Source: an uncultured Eubacteriales bacterium | GTDB lineage: Bacteria; Bacillota; Clostridia; Oscillospirales; Oscillospiraceae | Direction: 5' to 3' | NCBI GenBank assembly: GCA_900544705.1 | Contig: UQWH01000012.1 | Location: forward strand, 1-45,236 | Length of the DNA stretch: 45,236 bases | Shown here: positions 1 through 8,159 of the stretch, one piece after another | Layout of the letters: every line of letters starts with the position of its first letter | Numbering within the stretch: position 1 is the first letter of the stretch | The notes under the pieces: model-generated | What the model saw: the letters and a program-made list of their open reading frames with translations, nothing else | The model's database searches: none | What the model was told of the DNA's origin: nothing | Made by a program: the position numbers and the translations under genes

Positions 1-48
1 TATTCTTCCCTCCGAAACTTTCGGCTGGATAGGTTTTTTGACAGTCTG
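1..48 (+). repeat. Right end of interspersed terminator-associated repeat (partial)
   Basis: The first 48 bases match the right end of the element seen whole at 24133-24326: the same CCGAAACTTTCGG hairpin, GGCTGGATAGG and terminal TTTTTTGACAGTCTG. The rest lies outside the window. As with the other copies, it abuts the 3' end of a gene (the minus-strand ABC exporter operon ending at 72). Confidence 0.85.
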
Positions 49-71
49 AAAAGCCTATCCAGTCCAGCTTT
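49..71 (-). terminator. Possible weak terminator of the ABC exporter operon
   Basis: AAAAGC at 49-54 and GCTTTT further on can pair around a 12-base loop just beyond the ABC gene stop codon. The stem is short, so this is tentative. By analogy with the other repeat copies it would be one of two duplicated hairpins, the other lying left of the window. Confidence 0.3.
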
Positions 72-1991
72 TTACTCCCCGACCTGATTGCCGGTGTAAA
101 GCTGATAGTACCTTCCCTTCTGTGCAATCAGGCTGTCGTGCGTGCCGCGTTCGATGATGCGGCCCTGCTCAAGCACCATAATGCAGTCGGCGTTGCGCAC
201 GGTGGAGAGGCGGTGCGCGATGACAAAGGTCGTCCGCCCGTGCATCAGGCCGTCCATGCCCGCCTGCACCAGCGCCTCCGTGCGGGTGTCGATGGAGGAG
301 GTCGCCTCGTCAAGGATCAGCACCGGCGGGTCGGCCACTGCGGCGCGCGCGATGGTCAGAAGCTGGCGCTGTCCCTGCGACAGGTTCGCGCCGTCGCCGG
401 TCAGAAGCGTGTCGTAGCCGTCCGGCAGGCGCTGGATGAAGCCGTCGGCGTTTGCGAGCTTCGCTGCCGCGATGCACTCCTCGTCCGTTGCGTCCAGACG
501 ACCATAGCGGATATTCTCCATGACCGTGCCGGTGAACAGGTGCGTATCCTGCAAAACCATGCCAAGAGAGCGGCGCAGATCGGCCTTTTTGATCTTGTTG
601 ATATTGATGCCGTCGTAGCGGATCTTACCGTCGGCAATATCGTAAAAACGGTTGATCAGATTTGTGATCGTCGTCTTGCCCGCGCCGGTGGAGCCGACAA
701 ACGCGATCTTCTGCCCCGGCGTCGCGTAGAGGTCGATGTTGTGCAGGACGACCTTTTCCGGCGTATAGCCGAAGTCCACGTCGTCAAACACCACGTCGCC
801 AGCGAGCTTCGTGTAGGTCACGGTGCCGTCCGCCTTGTGCGGATGCTTCCACGCCCACAGGTCGGTGCGCTCCTTGGTTTCCGTCAGCGTGCCGTCCGGG
901 GCCTCCCGGGCATTTACCAGCGTGACATAGCCGTCGTCCGTTTCGGACGGGTCGTCGAGCAGACGGAACACACGCTCCGCGCCCGCCATTGCCATAATCA
1001 CGGAGTTGAGCTGCTGGCTGATCTGCGTGATGGGCTGGCTGAAATTGCGGTTCAGCGTCATAAAAGCCGCCAGCGTGCCGAGTGTCAGGCCGGCATAGCC
1101 GTTGGCCGCCAGCGCCGCACCCGCCACCACGCACAGGACATAGCTCAAATGGCCAAGCTGCGCGTTGACCGGCATCAGAATATTGGCAAAGGTATTTGCC
1201 TGACAGGAGCTGACGCGCAGTTTTTCGTTCAGCTCGCGGAAGCGGCTGAGGGTCTCCTGCTCGTGGTTGAACACCTTGACGACCTTCTGGCCCTGCATCA
1301 TTTCTTCAATATAGCCGTTGACTGCACCGAGGTCCTTCTGCCGGCGGACGAAGTATTTGCCGGACTGCCCGGCGAGCTTCTTCGTCACGAAGAGCATCAC
1401 CGCGACCATGACCAGCGTGATCAGTGTCAGCGGCACGTTCAGAACGATCATGCTGACCAGCACGCTCACCACGCTGATCAGGCTGGAAAAGAGATTCGGC
1501 AGGCTCTGGCCGAGGAACTGGCGCAGCGTGTCGATGTCGTTCGTGTAGATCGACATGATGTCGCCGTGGGCATGGGTGTCAAAATAGCGGATGGGCAGGC
1601 TCTGCATATGGCTGAATAGCCGGATGCGCAGGTTGCGCATCGTGCCCTGCGAAACGTTGATCATCAGCCGGTTGTACGCCCACGAGGAAAAGACGCCGAT
1701 GGCGTAGACCGCGCCGACCTGCACAAGCTGCAACAGCAGCGGCCGGAAATTCGCGTCGCCGCTTTCGATCATCGGCAGGATATAGCTGTCATAGAGCTTC
1801 TGCAAAAAGAGCGTGCCGTTGAGCTGCGCCGCAACGGTGGCGATCACGCAGACGATCACGCCGAGGCAGTGCCACTTGTAGTTCTTCCAGACCTCGCCGA
1901 GCGTGCGTCCGAGGACCTTGCCCATTTTCGCGGGACGCTCTGCGGCGACGGCCTGCGGGCCGCGCGGGCCGCGGGGAGTTCTTTCTGCCAT
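72..1991 (-). CDS. ABC exporter half-transporter, consensus ATPase subunit
   Basis: This 639-aa protein has an N-terminal six-helix exporter membrane domain (roughly residues 45-345) and a C-terminal nucleotide-binding domain. The ATPase shows Walker A GSTGAGKTT, signature LSQGQ (non-canonical), Walker B LILDEATSSID with the catalytic Glu, and the H-loop His in IAHRLST. It overlaps the stop of the upstream ABC gene by one base (TAATG), so the two are translationally coupled. The partner's Walker B and H-loop are degenerate, which is the pattern of heterodimeric multidrug/lipid exporters of the TM287/288, BmrCD and LmrCD type. In that model this subunit supplies the active Walker motifs, and its LSQGQ completes the dead site. 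An extra stretch of about 40 residues lies between the two domains. The substrate cannot be read from sequence. Confidence 0.93.
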   Translation of the reverse strand: MAERTPRGPRGPQAVAAERPAKMGKVLGRTLGEVWKNYKWHCLGVIVCVIATVAAQLNGTLFLQKLYDSYILPMIESGDANFRPLLLQLVQVGAVYAIGVFSSWAYNRLMINVSQGTMRNLRIRLFSHMQSLPIRYFDTHAHGDIMSIYTNDIDTLRQFLGQSLPNLFSSLISVVSVLVSMIVLNVPLTLITLVMVAVMLFVTKKLAGQSGKYFVRRQKDLGAVNGYIEEMMQGQKVVKVFNHEQETLSRFRELNEKLRVSSCQANTFANILMPVNAQLGHLSYVLCVVAGAALAANGYAGLTLGTLAAFMTLNRNFSQPITQISQQLNSVIMAMAGAERVFRLLDDPSETDDGYVTLVNAREAPDGTLTETKERTDLWAWKHPHKADGTVTYTKLAGDVVFDDVDFGYTPEKVVLHNIDLYATPGQKIAFVGSTGAGKTTITNLINRFYDIADGKIRYDGININKIKKADLRRSLGMVLQDTHLFTGTVMENIRYGRLDATDEECIAAAKLANADGFIQRLPDGYDTLLTGDGANLSQGQRQLLTIARAAVADPPVLILDEATSSIDTRTEALVQAGMDGLMHGRTTFVIAHRLSTVRNADCIMVLEQGRIIERGTHDSLIAQKGRYYQLYTGNQVGE

Positions 1992-3757
1992 TATGCCTCA
2001 CCTGCCTTTTCGTCAAAGTCGCCGCCGCCCTGTGTCTGGCCCTGCCAGACCTCTTGATAAATACGGTTGGTGGCGAGCAGCTCCTCGTGCGTGCCGAAGC
2101 CGTTGATGCGGCCCTCGTCCAGCACAAGGATTTTGTCCGCGTCCTGCACACTGGAAATTCTCTGCGCGATCACCAGCTTTGTGGTGTTCGGGATCTCCTC
2201 GCGCAGCGCGCGGCGGATCTTCGCGTCCGTCGCAGTGTCGACGGCGCTCGTGGAATCGTCCAGAATCAGGATCTTCGGCTTTTTCAGCAGCGCGCGGGCG
2301 ATGCACAGCCGCTGCTTCTGGCCGCCGGAAACGTTCGTGCCGCCCTGCTCGATATGCGTTTCGTAGCCGTCCGGGAAGCTGCGGATGAATTCATCCGCAC
2401 AGGCCAGCTCACAGGCGCGGCGGCATTCCTCCTCGGTGGCGTTCTTATCGCCCCAGCGGAGATTTTCAAGGATCGTGCCGGAAAACAGCACATTTTTCTG
2501 CAAAACGACGGAAACCGCGTCGCGCAGCGCTTCCAGATCATATTCGCGCACGTCGTGGCCGCCGACAAGCACCTCGCCCTCGGTGGCGTCGTACAGGCGG
2601 GAGATCAGGCTGGCCAGTGTGGACTTCGCGCTGCCCGTGCCGCCCAGGATTCCGATCGTCTGCCCGGCCTCCACGCGCAGGTTGATGTCCTGCAAAACCG
2701 GCTTGCCGCTTCCCTTTTTGCTGTAGGAGAAGGAAACATTGCGGAACTCAATGCTGCCGTCCGGGATGTCCGTCCGCGCATTTTCCGGGCTGGTCAGGTC
2801 GGCCTTTTCATTCAGCACCTCGCAGATACGCTGCGCGCTCGCAACGCTCATGCTCATCATGACGAAGATCATAGAGATCATCATCAGGCTCATCAGGATG
2901 CTGGAAACATAGCTGAACAGGCTCATGAGGTTGCCCTCGGAGAAGCCCTCGGTAACGCAGGCCTTCGCACCCAACCACGAAAGCGCCAGCATACAGCCGA
3001 ACACCGTCGCGTTCATGATGGGGTTATTCAGGGTGACGAAGGACTCCGCCTTGACGAACATCCGGTAGACGGCCTCGGCCGCCTTGGAAAACTTGGCGCG
3101 CTCATAGTCCTCGCGCACAAAGGCCTTGACCACGCGGATAGCGCCGACGTTTTCCTGCACACTGGCGTTCAGGTCGTCATATTTGCGGAACACGCGGTTA
3201 AAGTGCTTCGTCGCATTCGCGATCACGAAGGACAGTGCGAGGATCAGAAACGCGATCGCAACGACGAACACCAGACTCAGCTCCGAATGGATGGAGAAGG
3301 ACAGAATCAGGGCGGTGATCAGCATCGTCGGCGCGCGCACGCAGATGCGCAGCAGCATCTGATAGGACATCTGGAGATTCGACACGTCCGTCGTCAGGCG
3401 CGTGACGAGGCCCGCCGTGGAAAAGTGGTCGATGTTTGCAAAGGAAAAGGTCTGGATGTTCGTGAACATCGCGTCGCGCAGATTGGTCGCATAGCCCGTA
3501 GAGGCAATGGACGCAAAGCGCGCCGCAAGGATGCCGCAGGCCAGCGCCCCAAGCGCCACCGCGAGCATCCATCCGCCGTATTTTAAGATGGCGGCCATCC
3601 CGCCGTCGCCCTTCACGCCGTAGTCGATGATCTTCGCCATCAGGAAGGGCAGAATCATATCCGCCACCGCCTCCAGCGCCGAGAAAACCGGCGTGATGAA
3701 GGACACGGCTTTGTACTGCTTCACCTGTGCTTTCAGTGCTTTCAGTGTTTTCAGCAT
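1991..3757 (-). CDS. ABC exporter half-transporter, degenerate ATPase subunit
   Basis: This 588-aa protein has an exporter membrane domain (about residues 15-310) followed by an ATPase domain. Key positions depart from consensus: Walker A reads GGTGSAKST, Walker B reads ILILDDSTSAVD (Asp where the catalytic Glu should be), and the H-loop reads IAQRISS (Gln for His). The signature VSGGQ is intact. In heterodimeric exporters such a half binds ATP at a non-hydrolysing site and lends its signature to the partner's active site. It is the first gene of a two-gene operon with a clear promoter upstream at 3796-3824, and it is followed with a one-base overlap by the consensus half. Which half binds substrate is unknown. 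Confidence 0.92.
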   Translation of the reverse strand: MLKTLKALKAQVKQYKAVSFITPVFSALEAVADMILPFLMAKIIDYGVKGDGGMAAILKYGGWMLAVALGALACGILAARFASIASTGYATNLRDAMFTNIQTFSFANIDHFSTAGLVTRLTTDVSNLQMSYQMLLRICVRAPTMLITALILSFSIHSELSLVFVVAIAFLILALSFVIANATKHFNRVFRKYDDLNASVQENVGAIRVVKAFVREDYERAKFSKAAEAVYRMFVKAESFVTLNNPIMNATVFGCMLALSWLGAKACVTEGFSEGNLMSLFSYVSSILMSLMMISMIFVMMSMSVASAQRICEVLNEKADLTSPENARTDIPDGSIEFRNVSFSYSKKGSGKPVLQDINLRVEAGQTIGILGGTGSAKSTLASLISRLYDATEGEVLVGGHDVREYDLEALRDAVSVVLQKNVLFSGTILENLRWGDKNATEEECRRACELACADEFIRSFPDGYETHIEQGGTNVSGGQKQRLCIARALLKKPKILILDDSTSAVDTATDAKIRRALREEIPNTTKLVIAQRISSVQDADKILVLDEGRINGFGTHEELLATNRIYQEVWQGQTQGGGDFDEKAGEA

Positions 3758-3795
3758 TGCACAGCCTCCGTTTCAAATAATATATATTTATATAA

Positions 3796-3824
3796 AGTAT
3801 AGTGCAGGCTGCACAAATAGTCAA
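3796..3824 (-). promoter_or_regulatory. Promoter of the ABC exporter operon with palindromic operator
   Basis: On the minus strand the sequence reads TTGACT-N17-TATACT. The spacer holds a perfect 13-base palindrome, GTGCAGCCTGCAC (3802-3814), directly against the -10 box. That is a good position for a repressor. No regulator gene is adjacent. Confidence 0.75.
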
Positions 3825-3847
3825 TGCACGATTTGTGAACAATTACG

Positions 3848-3879
3848 AAAGCCGCCGTGGGGAACCCGCGGCGGCTTTT
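3848..3879 (-). terminator. Terminator hairpin of clpC
   Basis: AAAGCCGCCG (3848-3857) pairs with CGGCGGCTTT (3869-3878) immediately beyond the clpC stop codon. The trailing T-run is modest on the minus strand (TTTCG). The hairpin separates clpC from the ABC exporter promoter. Confidence 0.6.
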
Positions 3880-3881
3880 AT

Positions 3882-6170
3882 TCAATGCAGCACGATTGTT
3901 TCGTCTTGCAGAGCGGCAGTCACGCTGTGCGGCGGCTCGTCCGCGGAGAGCAGACGGCTTGCCAGCGGATTTTCCAGCTCCGTCTGGATCAGGTGCCGGA
4001 TCTCCCGCGCGCCGCCCGGCTGCCGCAGGCAGCGGTGCGCAATACTCTCTGCCACATCCGCTTCAAAATGCAGTTTCACGTGCAGTGCTGCCGCGCGTTC
4101 GCAGAGGGCGCGCAGCTGCTTCTCCGCGATTTTTTCCAGCTCTGCTTTTCCAAGCGGCTGAAAGGCCGCAACACAGTCGATGCGCCCCAGAAATTCCGGC
4201 GGGAAATATTCCCGCAGACTGCGAAGTCCCGGTTCCTCCGGCGCTTTTCCGAAGCCGAGGCTGCCGCGCACGCTGTTTTCACTGCCGAGATTTGAGGTCA
4301 TGACGATCATGGTGTTTTTAAAGTCCACGTGCCGGCCGGTGGAGTCCGTCAGCATCCCGTCCTCCATGATCTGAAGGAGAATCCCGCAGACGTCGTGGTG
4401 CGCCTTTTCCAGTTCATCAAATAAGACAAGGCTGTACGGTCTGCGCCGCACGCGCTCGGTAAGCTCACCGCCCTCCTCGTGGCCGACGTAGCCCGGAGGC
4501 GCGCCCAACATCCGCGAGACGGCGTGTTTTTCCATATATTCCGACATATCCAGGCGGATCATAGCGCTTTCGCTCCCGTAGACCGTCTCCGCCAGCGCCT
4601 TGCACAGCTCCGTCTTGCCGACGCCGGTCGGCCCGGTAAAGAGCATGGCCGCCGTGGGCCGCTTCTGCTCGGCCAGCCCGGAACGTCCCCGCCGCACGGC
4701 CTCCGCCGCCGCGCGGACGGCGCGCTCCTGCCCAATCACGCGGGCAGAAAGCGTCTGTTCCAGCCCGCACAGGCGCTGTTTTTCGGAAAGGGACAGCATC
4801 CCGACCGGGATCCCCGTCCGGCTCGCCACCGCCTCGGCAATGTCCTGCGCCTCCACGCGCTGTGCGCCCGGCATATGCCGCCGCAGACTTTGCAGGCGGT
4901 CGCGCAGCGCGGCAGCCTGCTCATAGCGTCCGGTGCGCACTGCCTCCTGCAGCGCGCGCTCCGTCCCGGCAGAAGCATTGCCGCCCCGTTTCATCTGCGC
5001 CATCTTAGCAAGCGCCGCGCCCTCGTCCAGAAGGTCGACCGCCTTGTCCGGCAGAAATTTTTCCGTGAGATAGCGACTGGACAGGCTCACCGCAGCGTTG
5101 ACCGCCTCCTCCGTGATCGCGATGCGGTGATGGGCCTCCAGCCCCGGCCGCAGACCCATAAGGATGGCCTTTGTTTCCGCCTGGGATGGCTCGCGCACCT
5201 GCACTGTCCGGAAGCGCCGCTCCAGCGCGGCGTCCTTTTCAATATACTTGCGGTACTCCGCCAGCGTCGTTGCACCGATGAGCTGCAATTCTCCCCTGCC
5301 GAGCGCGGGCTTCAGGAGGTTCGCCGCGTCGATCGCGCCCTCCGCCGCACCCGCGCCGACGAGAGTATGCATTTCGTCGACAAACAGGATGACGTTCTGT
5401 GCGCGCCGCAGCTCCGCCAGAATGTCGCGCACGCGCTCTTCAAACTCGCCGCGGTATTTTGTCCCGGCAATCACACTGGCCATATCCAGCAGATACAGCC
5501 GTTTCCCCTTGAGCTGCTCCGGTACACGACCGGCTGCGATATACTGTGCCACTCCCTCAACAATGGCCGTCTTTCCCACGCCGGGCTCGCCGATCAGCGC
5601 CGGGTTATTCTTATGCTTGCGGGAGAGAATCTGTAAAACGGTTTCGATCTCCCGCTGGCGCCCGACGATCAATTCCGTCTTGTCCGCGCGCTCAACCATG
5701 TCCACACCGAACTGATCCAAAAGCCGTAGATTCTGCATTTTCGTTTCCTTTCCGGACTGCACCGCCGCACAGAGCGCCGGCAGCAAGGCCTCCTCTGAAA
5801 TTTCCGCCGCCCGCAGCAGACGGACCGCGCCGCACCGTTCACGGCACAGCATCGCCAGCAGCAGATCCTCCGGCCGGACACACCCACCGCCGGAGGCCGC
5901 CGCAATCACACGGCCGGCCTCGTTGGAAAAGCCCTGCGGCAGCCGCAGGAGCCTCGTGCCCCGGCCGCTGCCCTCCAGCAGCAGCGCAAGAAGCCGATCC
6001 GGCTGCGCGCCCTCCCATAAAAGCAGGCGGCAGGCTCTGGCCTCCGGCGTCCGCAGCAGGCCGATGAGCAGGTGCTCCGTCCCGACATAACCGTGCCCCA
6101 ACGCGCCGGCGATCGCCCACGCCTGCCGGAACACCTTCTGCGTCAGCGGATCAAATTCGCTTTTTTCCAA
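3882..6170 (-). CDS. clpC: ClpC-type ATP-dependent unfoldase (Clp ATPase, class I)
   Basis: This 762-aa protein is a two-ring AAA+ unfoldase that feeds substrates to ClpP. In order it has a double Clp_N repeat (about residues 1-140), AAA-1 with Walker A GEPGVGKT and Walker B LFVDEMHT, a middle segment with a UVR-like motif (about 400-430), and AAA-2 with Walker A GPTGVGKT and Walker B LVLFDELEKAH. An SLGFG tripeptide-type loop at the expected ClpP-docking position supports partnership with ClpP. It is a little shorter than typical ClpC (about 810 aa). It stands alone here, without the ctsR-mcsA-mcsB genes that often accompany clpC, so its regulation may differ. The start ATG at 6170 is the first in frame and is preceded by a GGAGGCGGAG Shine-Dalgarno region. 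Confidence 0.9.
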   Translation of the reverse strand: MEKSEFDPLTQKVFRQAWAIAGALGHGYVGTEHLLIGLLRTPEARACRLLLWEGAQPDRLLALLLEGSGRGTRLLRLPQGFSNEAGRVIAAASGGGCVRPEDLLLAMLCRERCGAVRLLRAAEISEEALLPALCAAVQSGKETKMQNLRLLDQFGVDMVERADKTELIVGRQREIETVLQILSRKHKNNPALIGEPGVGKTAIVEGVAQYIAAGRVPEQLKGKRLYLLDMASVIAGTKYRGEFEERVRDILAELRRAQNVILFVDEMHTLVGAGAAEGAIDAANLLKPALGRGELQLIGATTLAEYRKYIEKDAALERRFRTVQVREPSQAETKAILMGLRPGLEAHHRIAITEEAVNAAVSLSSRYLTEKFLPDKAVDLLDEGAALAKMAQMKRGGNASAGTERALQEAVRTGRYEQAAALRDRLQSLRRHMPGAQRVEAQDIAEAVASRTGIPVGMLSLSEKQRLCGLEQTLSARVIGQERAVRAAAEAVRRGRSGLAEQKRPTAAMLFTGPTGVGKTELCKALAETVYGSESAMIRLDMSEYMEKHAVSRMLGAPPGYVGHEEGGELTERVRRRPYSLVLFDELEKAHHDVCGILLQIMEDGMLTDSTGRHVDFKNTMIVMTSNLGSENSVRGSLGFGKAPEEPGLRSLREYFPPEFLGRIDCVAAFQPLGKAELEKIAEKQLRALCERAAALHVKLHFEADVAESIAHRCLRQPGGAREIRHLIQTELENPLASRLLSADEPPHSVTAALQDETIVLH

Positions 6171-6247
6171 TTTTCTCCGCCTCCGTTCTCAAAAAATTCT
6201 TGCCGCGGAGCAGTATTTCTATACCTTTTTTCTTTTTTCTCCGTGGC

Positions 6248-6261
6248 GCAAAAATTTTTGC
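6248..6261. promoter_or_regulatory. Perfect palindrome in the clpC/ferredoxin divergent region
   Basis: GCAAAAATTTTTGC is a perfect 14-base palindrome lying between the divergent clpC and ferredoxin genes, about 20 bases upstream of the ferredoxin -35 box. It could be an operator, but no regulator is identified. Confidence 0.35.
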
Positions 6262-6280
6262 ATTTTCCGCAGATTGGCAA

Positions 6281-6308
6281 TTGCTTTTTTCGAAAAACAT
6301 GATAGAAT
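6281..6308 (+). promoter_or_regulatory. Promoter of the ferredoxin gene
   Basis: TTGCTT-N16-TAGAAT lies 33 bases upstream of the ferredoxin ATG. A strong GGAGG-type ribosome site (TAGGAGGC) sits 9 bases before the start. Confidence 0.6.
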
Positions 6309-6341
6309 TAATCTATACTTATTTTATAGGAGGCTCACACT

Positions 6342-6512
6342 ATGGCATATTTCATCACCGACGCCTGCGCAAAGTGCGGCACCTGTGCGGATAGCTGCCC
6401 GCTCGGCATCATCACCGAGGGCGACGACAAGTACGTCATCGACGCTGACCAGTGTGTCGATTGCGGCACCTGCGCTTCTGTCTGCCCGGTCGAAGCGATC
6501 GAACAGCAGTAA
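6342..6512 (+). CDS. 2[4Fe-4S] ferredoxin
   Basis: This 56-aa protein has two classical CxxCxxC...CP cluster-binding motifs (CAKCGTCADSCP near residues 9-20, CVDCGTCASVCP near 38-49). Each ligates one [4Fe-4S] cluster together with a Cys of the other motif. It is the usual small clostridial electron carrier for pyruvate:ferredoxin oxidoreductase, hydrogenase or Rnf-type partners. It has its own promoter and terminator and is therefore monocistronic. It was too short for routine ORF calling. The start ATG follows a strong Shine-Dalgarno. Confidence 0.95.
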   Translation: MAYFITDACAKCGTCADSCPLGIITEGDDKYVIDADQCVDCGTCASVCPVEAIEQQ

Positions 6513-6530
6513 TAACATCGTACCAAAGCG

Positions 6531-6566
6531 GCCGGTCTGCACAGTTTTCTGCGCAGACCGGCTGTT
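6531..6566 (+). terminator. Intrinsic terminator of the ferredoxin gene
   Basis: GCCGGTCTGC (6531-6540) pairs with GCAGACCGGC (6553-6562) around a 12-base loop and is followed by TGTTTTC. It ends the ferredoxin transcript 18 bases after the stop. The next gene begins only 20 bases beyond the hairpin, so some read-through into it is possible. Confidence 0.8.
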
Positions 6567-6581
6567 TTCAGGAGGAGAAGT

Positions 6582-7298
6582 ATGCTCGAATCGCTCTGGA
6601 ACGGCGTGCGGATGCTCCAGCCGGAGCGCGGCTTCCGTCTGGGGACGGACTCGGTGCTGCTGGCGGAGTTTCTGTCCCTGCCCGCAAACGCCAGCGTCGC
6701 GGACCTCGGCGCCGGCTGCGGCACGCTGGGGCTGCTGCTGTGCGCGCGCGACCCCGGCTGCACCGTCACGGGGTTGGAGCTGCGGGAAAGTGCCTGCGCG
6801 CTGGCGCAGGAAAATATCACGCTCAACGCGCTGTCCTCCCGCCTCTCCGTCCGGCAGGGCGATGTGCGCGGCATCGCGTCTTATTTTCCCGCGTGCAGCT
6901 TTGACTGTGTGATCTCCAATCCCCCCTACTTCCCCGTCGGGAGCGGAAAGGTCAGCGAGGACGCCGCCGTCGCGCGCACGGAGCTGTGCCTGAATCTCGA
7001 CGAGCTCTGCGCCGCTGCCGCATGGCTGCTGCCAAGCGGCGGGCGGTTTGCCCTCGTCCACCGCCCGGAACGCCTGTGCGACCTGATCGTCAGTCTGCGC
7101 AGCCACGGTATGGAGCCGAAGCGCATCCGCTTCGTGCGCCACACGGCTGCCGCTCCTGTCTGTCTGGTTCTGATCGAAGCCCGGCGCGGCGGCCGCCCCG
7201 GCCTCGCTTACGAGCCGGATTTCATCGAATTTCACGCGGACGGCTCGGAAACGGACGCCTACCGCGCCGCCTATCACAGAAAAGGAGCCACACCATGA
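6582..7298 (+). CDS. tRNA1(Val) (adenine-37-N6)-methyltransferase-like protein
   Basis: This 238-aa class I SAM-dependent methyltransferase has a motif I glycine-rich loop (DLGAGCGTLGLLL, about residues 42-54) and the catalytic NPPY tetrapeptide (about 111-114), diagnostic of N6-adenine methylation. The N-terminal stretch, with a predicted 'fRLGTDSVLLAEF' region, matches the TrmN6/YfiC group that modifies A37 of tRNA-Val. A GGAGGAG site precedes the ATG by 6 bases. Its stop overlaps the rsmI start as ATGA, a common pairing in Bacillota, so the two RNA-modifying enzymes are co-translated. Confidence 0.88.
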   Translation: MLESLWNGVRMLQPERGFRLGTDSVLLAEFLSLPANASVADLGAGCGTLGLLLCARDPGCTVTGLELRESACALAQENITLNALSSRLSVRQGDVRGIASYFPACSFDCVISNPPYFPVGSGKVSEDAAVARTELCLNLDELCAAAAWLLPSGGRFALVHRPERLCDLIVSLRSHGMEPKRIRFVRHTAAAPVCLVLIEARRGGRPGLAYEPDFIEFHADGSETDAYRAAYHRKGATP

Positions 7299-8119
7299 CA
7301 CTCTACCTCGTCCCCACCCCCATCGGCAATCTCTCGGACATCTCCGACCGCTGCCGCGAAACGCTGCAAAGCGTGGATTTTATTGCCGCGGAGGATACGC
7401 GCGTCACGCTGCGCCTGCTCAATCACATGGGGATCAAAAAGCCCCTTGTCAGCTACTACGAGCACAACAAGGAGGTCAGCGGGCCGAAGATCGTCGAGCG
7501 GCTGCTGGCGGGCGAGAGCTGCGCGCTGGTCACGGATGCCGGTTCCCCGGCCATCTCCGACCCCGGCGAGGATCTGGTGCGGCTCTGCGCCGAGGCGGGC
7601 GTGACCGTCACGGCCATTCCCGGCCCGTGCGCTGCGATCACCGCGCTGAGCATCTCCGCGCTGCCGACGGGTCGGTTCACCTTTGAGGGCTTCCTTTCCA
7701 CCGCAAAAAAGAGCCGCTTTGCCCATCTGGATTCCCTGCGGGCAGAGCAGCGCACAATGATTTTTTATGAAGCGCCGCACAAACTGACCGGGACGCTGGC
7801 CGACTTGCGGCAGGTATTCGGCGGAACGCGCCGCATCTGCCTCTGCCGGGAGCTGACGAAGCTGCACGAGGAGGCGCTGCGCATGACGCTGGACGAGGCC
7901 GTCGCCTACTATGAATCGCAGGCGCCGCGCGGCGAGTACGTCCTCATCGTCGAGGGCGCCCGGGAAGCGGCGGAACCGGCAGTCACGCAGGACGACGCCG
8001 TCGCGCGTGTGCAGGCGCTGATCACGCAGGGCTACAGCAAAAAGGACGCCGTCCGGCAGGTCGCCGCCGAAACGGGCTTCCCGAAAAACGCACTGTATGA
8101 CGCCGTACTGAAACAGTAA
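7295..8119 (+). CDS. rsmI: 16S rRNA (cytidine-1402-2'-O)-methyltransferase RsmI
   Basis: This 274-aa tetrapyrrole-methylase-fold enzyme methylates the 2'-O of C1402 in the ribosomal P site. The N-terminal LVPTPIGNLSDIS, the loop TDAGSPAISDPGEDLV (about residues 83-98) and the FYEAPHK motif are hallmarks of the family. The start chosen is the ATG at 7295, which overlaps the preceding stop as ATGA. The much longer in-frame extension upstream would run through the methyltransferase gene and lacks family similarity. The gene ends 5 bases before a strong terminator. Confidence 0.95.
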   Translation: MTLYLVPTPIGNLSDISDRCRETLQSVDFIAAEDTRVTLRLLNHMGIKKPLVSYYEHNKEVSGPKIVERLLAGESCALVTDAGSPAISDPGEDLVRLCAEAGVTVTAIPGPCAAITALSISALPTGRFTFEGFLSTAKKSRFAHLDSLRAEQRTMIFYEAPHKLTGTLADLRQVFGGTRRICLCRELTKLHEEALRMTLDEAVAYYESQAPRGEYVLIVEGAREAAEPAVTQDDAVARVQALITQGYSKKDAVRQVAAETGFPKNALYDAVLKQ

Positions 8120-8124
8120 AAATT

Positions 8125-8159
8125 GATCGCCGGACAAAGTTCTTGTCCGGCGATCTTTT
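8125..8159 (+). terminator. Intrinsic terminator of the trmN6-rsmI operon
   Basis: GATCGCCGGACA (8125-8136) pairs with TGTCCGGCGATC (8144-8155) and is followed by TTTT. The repeat element begins at the next base. Beyond the element, 8422-8435 reads TTGATC then TTATTTTT, which resembles this terminator with its hairpin interior deleted. Confidence 0.9.

Noticed and set aside
138..1619. 493-aa open frame antisense to the ABC exporter
   Set aside because: Long shadow frame caused by high GC; His/Arg/Asp-rich composition with no motif, and the opposite strand holds a clear ABC protein.
2054..3586. 510-aa open frame antisense to the second ABC gene
   Set aside because: Same GC-driven shadow effect; no ribosome site and no recognisable domain.
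6986..7294. N-terminal extension of RsmI
   Set aside because: Lies inside the methyltransferase gene in another frame; the ATGA-overlapping start at 7295 gives the family-standard length.
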